Source of the DNA: Sphingobacterium sp. UBA6711
GTDB taxonomy: Bacteria > Bacteroidota > Bacteroidia > Sphingobacteriales > Sphingobacteriaceae
Assembly: GCA_002454415.1 (NCBI GenBank)
Contig: DKIT01000058.1
Location: 41,240-48,394, forward strand
Length of the DNA: 7,155 nucleotides
Direction: 5' to 3'
In this document: positions 1 to 5,567 of the stretch, in pieces
Numbering within the stretch: the stretch's first letter is position 1
Layout of the letters: every line of letters starts with the position of its first letter
The notes under the pieces: model-generated
The model's database searches: none
Told to the model about the DNA's origin: nothing
What the model saw: only the letters and a program-made list of their open reading frames with translations
Translations under genes and position numbers: made by a program

Positions 1-455
1 CCCCGGCGGGCCTGGTGTTCCAATTTCAAAAATAAATCCGCATACTGCACATTTGGTACCAAGGTATAAGATACTGCATAGCCCTGCTCGACCAGATCCC
101 GATTGACAAATTTCTTTCCAAGATACACATAAGCAAGAAGTCTTCCATATCGATCGCGTTTTCCTATATCAAACACAAGCTTAACATGTTTCCCATTCAA
201 CATCGAAGTTAGGTATTGTTTTGCTTCCTGCCCGTAATACCCTATTTCTTTACGTGCCGTCCTTTTAGTTTCCGGCGCATCTATTCCTATTAACCTTACT
301 TTTTCTCCTTTTGAGGTGCCATTTTCAATAACAAAGGTATCACCGTCAATCACACGTTTTACCTTCGCCTCTTTTTCCTCTCCTTTAAAACTGAAAGCTG
401 TCAATAGTAAACAAATTACACCAGCACCTACATAAAAATTAATTCGCTTTAGCAT
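1..455 (-). CDS. Secreted thermonuclease-like (SNase-fold) nuclease, 3' end beyond window
   Basis: The reverse strand reads open from an ATG at 455-453 through 151 codons to the window edge, so the C-terminus is missing. Residues 1-4 are basic (MLKR), followed by a hydrophobic stretch at about 7-23; this looks like a Sec signal peptide, and Cys15 lacks a good lipobox. From about residue 30 the sequence matches the staphylococcal nuclease fold: RVIDGDTF (34-41), VRLIGIDAPE (53-62), DRYGR (101-105) and a VNRDLVEQGYA segment (117-127). The three catalytic residues of the family (Arg35, Glu43, Arg87 in the S. aureus numbering) correspond to Arg54, Glu62 and Arg105, and the calcium-site aspartates to Asp39 and Asp59, so it should be an active Ca-dependent nuclease of DNA/RNA outside the cytoplasm. 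The substrate is inferred. It is divergent from the aromatic operon and has its own promoter. Family identification is firm. Confidence 0.9.
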   Translation of the reverse strand, partial: MLKRINFYVGAGVICLLLTAFSFKGEEKEAKVKRVIDGDTFVIENGTSKGEKVRLIGIDAPETKRTARKEIGYYGQEAKQYLTSMLNGKHVKLVFDIGKRDRYGRLLAYVYLGKKFVNRDLVEQGYAVSYTLVPNVQYADLFLKLEHQARR

Positions 456-471
456 AAATCCAGAATTTGGT

Positions 472-500
472 CAAAGGTAGTAAAATACTTTTTCAACAAA
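472..500 (-). promoter_or_regulatory. Bacteroidota-type promoter for the nuclease gene
   Basis: On the reverse strand TACCTTTG (479-472) matches the TAnnTTTG -7 box exactly, with TTTG at 500-497 as the -33 element and a 17 bp spacer. Transcription would start near 465, giving a leader of only about 10 bases before the ATG at 455. No Shine-Dalgarno sequence is visible, as is usual in this phylum. Confidence 0.6.
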
Positions 501-811
501 ACAGCGAAAAAAACATCAAATATTAACATTAAAAACACATATTTTTAATACAAAAAACACGATAAAAAAACAAGAAAAATAAAGCTATTTTAACCTATTA
601 TAATCAGCAAAACTTAAACAAAAAAAATGAATAAAAAACAAAGATAAATACATAAAACATTAAAAAACAGAAGTATAATAAAATTTACACTTAAAAACCC
701 CAAAAAAACGCCTTGAAAAACTTAAAAAAATACACTATAAATACAGCAAAAAAAGCACAATAAAAACACTAAAAAAAATCAACATATTATCAACAAAAAA
801 ATATTTTTTTC
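481..811. other. A-rich, G-poor gene-free spacer with many A-tracts
   Basis: This stretch of about 330 bases has no credible gene on either strand. The plus strand is dominated by A with only about 14 G. It contains many A-tracts of five to eight bases, several with centres roughly one helical turn apart (for example near 533, 544, 554, 567 and 577, or 694 and 704). It lies between two divergent promoters. It may be curved DNA or an UP-like upstream element for either promoter, but that is inference. Confidence 0.5.
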
Positions 812-841
812 TTTGATATTTCAAAAACATTCGTACATTTG
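812..841 (+). promoter_or_regulatory. Bacteroidota-type promoter of the aromatic attenuator operon
   Basis: TTTG at 812-815 (-33 element), an 18 bp spacer and TACATTTG at 834-841 (exact TAnnTTTG) form a textbook Bacteroidota housekeeping promoter. The predicted start is about 846-850, only 12-16 bases before the leader-peptide ATG at 862. The position directly upstream of the leader peptide and attenuator supports it as the promoter for pheA, DAHPS-CM and aroA. Confidence 0.75.
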
Positions 842-861
842 AAATGTCAAACAACAACAGG

Positions 862-927
862 ATGAACAAAAGATATACATATTTCTATTTTAACTTCTTT
901 TATTTTAAAAATAAGAGCCGGGATTAG
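862..927 (+). CDS. Phe/Tyr-rich leader peptide of the pheA operon attenuator
   Basis: A 21-codon reading frame runs from ATG 862-864 to TAG 925-927. After MNKR comes the run YTYFYFNFFYF (residues 5-15), holding five Phe and four Tyr, then a short basic tail KNKSRD. Such a density of the end-product amino acids immediately upstream of pheA is the hallmark of a ribosome-stalling attenuator peptide, analogous in role to enterobacterial PheL; sequence homology to PheL is not claimed. The Phe codons lie between 883 and 906. The last codons (915-925) are also the 5' arm of the antiterminator, so a ribosome reaching the stop codon would cover that arm. It is unlikely to have any function beyond being translated. 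No Shine-Dalgarno is apparent; the start is placed by the nearby promoter and is the only ATG in frame. Confidence 0.88.
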   Translation: MNKRYTYFYFNFFYFKNKSRD

Positions 928-974
928 ATTGTGTATAAATCATAAAAAAATACAAACAAGAAGAGTCCCGGTTC
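915..974 (+). promoter_or_regulatory. Antiterminator stem of the pheA attenuator
   Basis: GAGCCGGGATT (915-925) pairs with AGTCCCGGTTC (964-974) over 11 consecutive base pairs, including two G-U pairs, enclosing a 38-base loop. The 3' arm shares 964-970 with the 5' arm of the terminator, so formation of one prevents the other. The 5' arm sits in the last four leader codons and first base of the stop. Stability was judged by eye, not computed. Confidence 0.8.
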
Positions 975-994
975 AAATGATCGGGACTCTTTTT
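962..994 (+). terminator. Intrinsic (attenuator) terminator upstream of pheA
   Basis: AGAGTCCCG (962-970) and CGGGACTCT (982-990) form a perfect 9 bp stem, extendable by A961-T991, with an 11-base loop. A T run follows (990-994, then G and TTT 996-998). Its location between the promoter and the first gene of the operon, with no upstream gene to terminate, indicates conditional termination. Confidence 0.85.
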
Positions 995-1024
995 GTTTAA
1001 GGACAAAATAGCAAACAAAGAACA

Positions 1025-1849
1025 ATGAGTTTAAAAATTGCAATACAAGGAGCTAAGGCTTCATTTCATGAAGAAGCCGCATTTAAATTTTTCGGCAGAG
1101 AAGTTGAAATTGTAGAATGTGATTCTTTCAAGAGAACTTGTGAATTGCTCAAGCAAAGAAAAGTTGACTATATCGTGATGGCAATTGAAAATTCCATTGC
1201 TGGAAGCCTTTTACCGAACTATAATTTGCTAAGAGATTACAAGTTTCATATCACGGGCGAAGTCTACCTAAACATTCAACAGAATCTCATGGTATTACCC
1301 GGTGTTAAATTAAAAGATATTAAGCATATTGAATCGCACCCGATTGCTATTCGCCAATGTGAGGAATTTCTTTCTGAACTGGAAGGAGTACGTATAACAG
1401 AGGGCTCTGATACAGCAGCAACAGCAAAAATGATTGCTGAACGCAAATTGACAGACACCGCAGCAATTGCAGGTACATTGGCAGCTGAGATCTACGGTCT
1501 TGAAATATTGGAAAAGAGAATCGAGACCAATAAAAAGAACGCAACACGTTTTCTGATTTTATCCAATGAGGTGGTAGAACATAAAAATGCAAATAAAGCA
1601 TCATTATCTTTCCAAACAGGAAATTCCGTCGGCTCATTAGCAACGATACTACAATGCTTTGCGGAACAGAATATCAATCTGAGCAAGATTCAATCGATGC
1701 CTGTTATCGGAAAACGTAATGAATACGACTTCTTTGTCGATGTTGAATGGAAGAAACAAACCGATTATGAAGCGGCTATTCGAAAGGTCCTTAAACATAG
1801 TATCAACTTTAACATCATGGGCGAATACGTCAAAAACGAAAAACTGTAA
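1025..1849 (+). CDS. pheA: Prephenate dehydratase (monofunctional)
   Basis: Cytoplasmic enzyme that converts prephenate to phenylpyruvate, the committed step to phenylalanine. At 274 residues it has the usual two-domain form: a PDT catalytic domain (about 3-180) and an ACT regulatory domain (about 193-270), with no chorismate mutase domain. Catalytic-domain motifs are IQGAKASF (7-14), AIENSIAGSL (53-62), ESHP (103-106) and the hallmark NATRF (172-176), whose Thr174 corresponds to the essential Thr of the TRF motif. In the ACT domain the Phe-binding GALH and ESRP motifs appear as GSLA (203-206) and QSMP (223-226), so feedback inhibition by Phe is plausible but not shown. It is the first structural gene after the Phe/Tyr attenuator and lies 44 bases upstream of the DAHP synthase gene, with no terminator between them. 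ATG 1025 fits the domain start. Confidence 0.95.
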   Translation: MSLKIAIQGAKASFHEEAAFKFFGREVEIVECDSFKRTCELLKQRKVDYIVMAIENSIAGSLLPNYNLLRDYKFHITGEVYLNIQQNLMVLPGVKLKDIKHIESHPIAIRQCEEFLSELEGVRITEGSDTAATAKMIAERKLTDTAAIAGTLAAEIYGLEILEKRIETNKKNATRFLILSNEVVEHKNANKASLSFQTGNSVGSLATILQCFAEQNINLSKIQSMPVIGKRNEYDFFVDVEWKKQTDYEAAIRKVLKHSINFNIMGEYVKNEKL

Positions 1850-1893
1850 TCAACATTATACTTATATAAATAAAAAAGATAATCAAACTTAAC

Positions 1894-3006
1894 ATGAAAA
1901 ATACATTAGACATCACTCCTTTAAAATCTTGGTTGGACACCGGAGACAAACCTTTGATCATTGCAGGTCCTTGTAGTGCTGAAACAGAGGAACAGTTAGT
2001 TTCGACAGCACATTTGTTGGCGAACACAGGAAAAGTAAATATTTTACGTGCCGGCATCTGGAAACCTCGTACGCGCCCAGGAGAATTTGAAGGTATCGGT
2101 TCTATTGGTCTGGAATGGTTAAAAAGAGCAAAAGAGGAAACAGGTCTTTTAACAGCTACTGAAGTTGCTACGGCAAAACACGTAGAAGAAGCATTAGCTG
2201 CTGGTGTAGATGTTTTATGGGTAGGGGCACGTTCAACGGCTAATCCATTTACTGTACAGGAAATTGCAGATGCTCTACAAGGTGTCGATATTCCGGTATT
2301 CGTTAAAAACCCAGTGAACCCTGATTTATCGTTATGGATCGGTGCATTGGAACGTATCAATCGTGCTGGTATCAAAAAATTAGGTGCCATCCATAGAGGT
2401 TTCTCTTCGTACGAAAAAACAGCATTCCGCAATGAACCGATGTGGGATTTGGCCATCCAGTTAAAAACTGCTTGTCCTAATTTACCAATCATTAACGATC
2501 CAAGTCACATCTGTGGAAACCGCGAATTGTTGCCATATATTGCACAAAAAGCAATGGATATGGATATGCAAGGATTGATTATCGAATCGCATATTGATCC
2601 ATCTGTCGCTTGGACTGACGCAAAACAACAAGTAACGCCAGCCGCATTGGCCGAGTTGATCGACCACTTGACTTTGCGTAAAGCAGCTTCTGATAACCCT
2701 TCTTTCGAAGATAAATTAGCTGAATTGCGTAGCAACATTGACAAATTAGATGATTTGATCATCCAAAAAATTGGTGAACGCATGAAAATTGCTGAGAAAA
2801 TCGGCGAGTACAAACGCGACAACAACGTAACAATTCTGCAAGTTAACCGTTGGGATGAGATTGTTCAAAAACGCGCAAAAGTAGCGGGAGCGCTTTCTTT
2901 GGGTAGCGAATTTTCAACAAAATTCCTCGAATTAATTCACAACGAATCTATCCGCAAACAAAATGCGGTCATGAATACGCAAGAGCAACCAACAGCAGAA
3001 GCATAA
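1894..3006 (+). CDS. Bifunctional 3-deoxy-7-phosphoheptulonate synthase / chorismate mutase
   Basis: The N-terminal domain (about 1-262) is a type I-beta DAHP synthase. It joins phosphoenolpyruvate and erythrose 4-phosphate in the first shikimate step. Visible motifs are IIAGPCSAE (22-30), KPRTRPGEFEGIG (57-69), KNP (138-140), AIHRGF (165-170), NDPSH (201-205) and IIESH (229-233). The four expected metal ligands correspond to Cys27, His205, Glu231 and Asp242. After a linker, residues about 273-358 form an AroQ-type chorismate mutase that makes prephenate for the neighbouring PheA: LRSNIDKLD (278-286), Arg296, Lys307, Arg319, and Ser352/Gln356 near the end. This C-terminal fusion order is characteristic of Bacteroidota, where the mutase domain is known to confer allosteric control. 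The reading frame ends in a TAATG overlap with aroA, implying translational coupling. Confidence in both domains is high; feedback behaviour is inferred. Confidence 0.95.
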   Translation: MKNTLDITPLKSWLDTGDKPLIIAGPCSAETEEQLVSTAHLLANTGKVNILRAGIWKPRTRPGEFEGIGSIGLEWLKRAKEETGLLTATEVATAKHVEEALAAGVDVLWVGARSTANPFTVQEIADALQGVDIPVFVKNPVNPDLSLWIGALERINRAGIKKLGAIHRGFSSYEKTAFRNEPMWDLAIQLKTACPNLPIINDPSHICGNRELLPYIAQKAMDMDMQGLIIESHIDPSVAWTDAKQQVTPAALAELIDHLTLRKAASDNPSFEDKLAELRSNIDKLDDLIIQKIGERMKIAEKIGEYKRDNNVTILQVNRWDEIVQKRAKVAGALSLGSEFSTKFLELIHNESIRKQNAVMNTQEQPTAEA

Positions 3007-4256
3007 TGAATCAACAAGTCATCACGCTGACGCATCCATCAAAAAAGATACAAGGCACGGTCCAACTCACAGGTTCAAAATCTGAGAGCAACCGTGCTCT
3101 TATTATCCAATCGCTAAGTAAAGGACAGGTTGCTATTGCAAATCTTTCAGAAGCGGCTGATACTGTTACTTTGAACCGCGTATTGCAGATTGCAGGGGAC
3201 CCACAACCGGGTTATAATACGATTGATATAGGTCCTGCTCGAACAGCTATGCGTTTCCTAACAGCTTACCTCAACCTTGTGAAAGGCAATTTTATCCTGA
3301 CGGGGACAGAGCGCATGCAACAGCGTCCAATCGGGATATTGGTCGATGCGATGAAAGAAATTGGCGCCGAAATCCATTATGAAAAAAAGGCGGGTTATCC
3401 TCCTCTGAAGATTGAAGGTGGATTATTTCAAGGAAAGGACCGTGTCAAGATTCAGGGAAATATTAGCAGTCGGTATATGTCGGCCCTGCTATTAATTGCT
3501 CCGGCATTAAAAAAGGGACTTACGTTAGAGATTGAAGGCGAATTAACTTCCAGACCTTATGTATCCATGACGTTGGATATGCTTAAAAGTGTCGCGATAC
3601 AACATGAATGGACGGAGAATGCGATTAAAATTGCACCGCAAGCATTTGAAAAGCAAACCATATTTGTCGAACCAGATTGGAGCGCAGCATCCTATTGGTA
3701 TGCTATTGTTGCACTGGGGGATGCAACTGCATCGATCGTATTGCCTGGATTGAGACAAAATAGTTTACAGGGTGATATTGCGATAGCAAGCATTATGGAA
3801 CATTTCGGTGTACAATCAAGCTTTGAATCAGACGGGTTACATTTAACTAAAAAGGAAATCGATTCGGACAAAACCTTATTCGACTTTAAAGAATGTCCCG
3901 ATCTCGCGCAAACTGTCGTTGTTGTCGCGGCTGCATTAAAACGTGACATATCGTTTATAGGCCTAGAAACCTTAAAAATCAAGGAAACTGACCGTATTGC
4001 CGCACTACAGAAAGAAATTGCAAAATTTGGAGCAGAACTGATTGAGGATGGCTATACCTACCACCTGAAAACAGCACAGGTATATCAGCCTGAACAAGTA
4101 ACCTTCGATACTTACGAAGATCACCGTATGGCGATGGCATTTGCACCTTTGGCATTAGTTTTTGACCAAATCAATATTGCTGAACCTCAAGTTGTAGAAA
4201 AATCATATCCTGATTTTTGGAACCATTTACAAGCACAAGCTTTTGTAATTGACTAA
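3006..4256 (+). CDS. aroA: 3-phosphoshikimate 1-carboxyvinyltransferase (EPSP synthase)
   Basis: Cytoplasmic enzyme that transfers the enolpyruvyl group of PEP to shikimate 3-phosphate, the sixth shikimate step. At 416 residues it is close to the family's usual length. Motifs in order: GSKSESNRAL (23-32), TAMRFL (80-85), TGTERMQQRPIG (99-110), SSRYMSALL (154-162), EPDWSAASY (222-230), CPDLAQT (297-303, with Asp299 as the expected catalytic Asp313 equivalent), KETDR (326-330), EDHRMAMAF (371-379) and EKSYPDFW (398-405, Lys399 matching Lys411 of E. coli). Two positions are odd: Arg79 falls where E. coli has Gly96, and Arg156 where it has Gln171. The other listed active-site residues are intact, so the gene looks functional. 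Its ATG overlaps the DAHPS-CM stop by one base, and a strong terminator follows. Confidence 0.95.
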   Translation: MNQQVITLTHPSKKIQGTVQLTGSKSESNRALIIQSLSKGQVAIANLSEAADTVTLNRVLQIAGDPQPGYNTIDIGPARTAMRFLTAYLNLVKGNFILTGTERMQQRPIGILVDAMKEIGAEIHYEKKAGYPPLKIEGGLFQGKDRVKIQGNISSRYMSALLLIAPALKKGLTLEIEGELTSRPYVSMTLDMLKSVAIQHEWTENAIKIAPQAFEKQTIFVEPDWSAASYWYAIVALGDATASIVLPGLRQNSLQGDIAIASIMEHFGVQSSFESDGLHLTKKEIDSDKTLFDFKECPDLAQTVVVVAAALKRDISFIGLETLKIKETDRIAALQKEIAKFGAELIEDGYTYHLKTAQVYQPEQVTFDTYEDHRMAMAFAPLALVFDQINIAEPQVVEKSYPDFWNHLQAQAFVID

Positions 4257-4265
4257 CATATTTAC

Positions 4266-4299
4266 AACAGGGATTAATCAACATTAATCCCTGTTTTTT
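4266..4299 (+). terminator. Intrinsic terminator after aroA
   Basis: ACAGGGATTAAT (4267-4278) and ATTAATCCCTGT (4283-4294) form a perfect 12 bp stem with a CAAC loop, extendable by A4266-T4295, followed by a T run to 4299. It lies ten bases after the aroA stop and should end the pheA, DAHPS-CM, aroA transcript. The reverse strand lacks a comparable T run, so it acts mainly on the plus strand. Confidence 0.9.
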
Positions 4300-4413
4300 A
4301 CCTCTTATTTCCAGACGAGCTTTAAGCCTGGAATAAAATAATTGTGACGCAATCAGTGAGGCCTTACTTGGGTGATAGATCCGTAAATTTCTATCCCGTC
4401 TTACGCTTTACAA

Positions 4414-4444
4414 TTGCATATAAAAGCAAATTTATCTAAGTTTA
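4414..4444 (+). promoter_or_regulatory. Possible promoter for aroC
   Basis: TTG at 4414-4416, a 20 bp spacer and TAAGTTTA at 4437-4444 fit the Bacteroidota promoter pattern with one mismatch in the -7 box (final G is A). The implied start is near 4450, about ten bases before the aroC ATG. An alternative, TACAATTG at 4409-4416, lacks a -33 partner. A promoter is expected here because a terminator separates aroC from aroA. Confidence 0.35.
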
Positions 4445-4460
4445 TTGAAATTTAATTTTT

Positions 4461-5567
4461 ATGGCAGGAAATTCATTTGGCGATTTATTCAGAATCAGCA
4501 CCTTTGGCGAATCACACGGCAAAGCCATAGGTGTAATTATTGATGGTTGCCCTTCAAATATAACAATAGACGAGGAATTTATCCAGTCTGAGCTCGACAA
4601 ACGAAAACCAGGTCAATCGAAGATCACGACGCAAAGGAAAGAGAGTGACACAGCCCAGATATTGTCCGGCGTGTTTGAAGGAAAATCAACTGGAACACCC
4701 ATTGCGATTATCATTCCGAACGAAGACCAGCGTTCGAAAGATTACACACATATCAAAGATATCTTCAGACCTTCCCATGCTGATTTCACTTACCAAATGA
4801 AGTACGGTATTCGCGACTATCGCGGTGGAGGACGTTCTTCGGCAAGAGAGACAGCTGCCCGAGTCGCTGCTGGCGCTGTTGCGAAGAGCTTTCTGAAACA
4901 ATTTGGTATCGAAATCTTTGCCCACGTTTCGGGGGTAGGTACTATCGAGGCACCAAATTTAGATACCAAAGACCTCAAAGCTTTGCTTGAATTGCGGGAA
5001 GCTAACATTGCACGTTGTGCAGATCCAGCTACAGCAAATGAAATGGTTGAGTTTATCGACTCGGTCAGAAAAGCAGGTGACACCGTTGGTGGACGTATTT
5101 CGGCTGTCATCAGACATGTCCCTGTTGGATTAGGCGAACCGGTCTTTGATAAGCTACATGCAGACCTTGCTAAGGCCATGATGAGTATCAATGCTGTACA
5201 TGGTTTTGAATATGGTTCAGGTTTTGCAGGATCGGAGTTGCGAGGTTCCGAACATAATGATATATTTGTAGCAGATGACCATGATTTAAATCGAGTGCAC
5301 ACACATACCAACTTCTCTGGAGGCATTCAGGGCGGGATTTCAAATGGTATGGATATTACTTTCAAAGTAGCATTTAAGCCTGTTGCCACTATCATGAGAG
5401 ATCAAGAGACAGTGGATATCCATGGCAACCCTGCTATTGCAAGTGGCAAGGGAAGACATGATCCTTGTGTTGTTTCGAGAGCAGTAATTATTGTGGAAGC
5501 TATGGCAGCACTTGTAATCGCGGATCATCTACTTAAAAATCAAAGTTACAAACATGCTGCAAGATAA
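4461..5567 (+). CDS. aroC: Chorismate synthase
   Basis: Cytoplasmic, reduced-FMN-dependent enzyme that eliminates phosphate from EPSP to give chorismate, the last shikimate step. The 368-residue length is typical. Signature segments are FGESHGKAIGVIIDGCP (15-31, with the conserved His19), RPSHAD (103-108, with His106), YRGGGRSSARETAARVAAGA (120-139) and TNFSGGIQGGISNG (283-296). The C-terminal GKGRHDPCVVSRA (329-341) is also standard. No residue looks aberrant. The start at ATG 4461 gives the normal MAGNSFGDLFRISTFGESHG beginning. It is 204 bases after aroA and beyond its terminator, and its 3' end overlaps the next gene by 14 bases, so it is probably co-transcribed with the ROK kinase rather than with the attenuated operon. 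Confidence 0.97.
   Translation: MAGNSFGDLFRISTFGESHGKAIGVIIDGCPSNITIDEEFIQSELDKRKPGQSKITTQRKESDTAQILSGVFEGKSTGTPIAIIIPNEDQRSKDYTHIKDIFRPSHADFTYQMKYGIRDYRGGGRSSARETAARVAAGAVAKSFLKQFGIEIFAHVSGVGTIEAPNLDTKDLKALLELREANIARCADPATANEMVEFIDSVRKAGDTVGGRISAVIRHVPVGLGEPVFDKLHADLAKAMMSINAVHGFEYGSGFAGSELRGSEHNDIFVADDHDLNRVHTHTNFSGGIQGGISNGMDITFKVAFKPVATIMRDQETVDIHGNPAIASGKGRHDPCVVSRAVIIVEAMAALVIADHLLKNQSYKHAAR

Larger units (their letters stand above)
846..1024 (+). promoter_or_regulatory. Transcription attenuator leader region of the pheA operon
   Basis: The transcribed leader contains, in order, the Phe/Tyr-rich peptide (862-927), an A-rich linker, an intrinsic terminator (962-994) and a 30-base gap to pheA. 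Bases 915-925 can pair with 964-974, which overlaps the terminator's 5' arm, so the two structures exclude each other. Predicted logic: with charged tRNA-Phe and tRNA-Tyr abundant, the ribosome reaches the stop at 925-927, masks 915-925, the terminator forms and transcription stops. When these tRNAs are uncharged, the ribosome stalls at the aromatic codons, the antiterminator forms and polymerase reads into pheA. The start coordinate is approximate, since it rests on the predicted transcription start. Confidence 0.85.

Noticed and set aside
627..647. A six-codon ATG frame in the A-rich spacer.
   Set aside because: It is too short, has no promoter or attenuator structure nearby, and Lys/Asn codons are expected from the base composition.
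481..811. Repeated A-tracts as a CRISPR or tandem repeat array.
   Set aside because: There is no repeated unit of constant sequence or length; the pattern is compositional.
1830..2492. A 220-codon reverse-strand reading frame over the pheA end and DAHP synthase.
   Set aside because: It is antisense to the conserved DAHP synthase motifs. Its hydrophobic tail comes from the AT-rich gap and does not resemble a real membrane gene.
4817..5326. A 169-codon reverse-strand reading frame inside aroC.
   Set aside because: It is entirely antisense to the strongly conserved chorismate synthase core, and its translation is Ser/Pro-rich with no recognisable motif.
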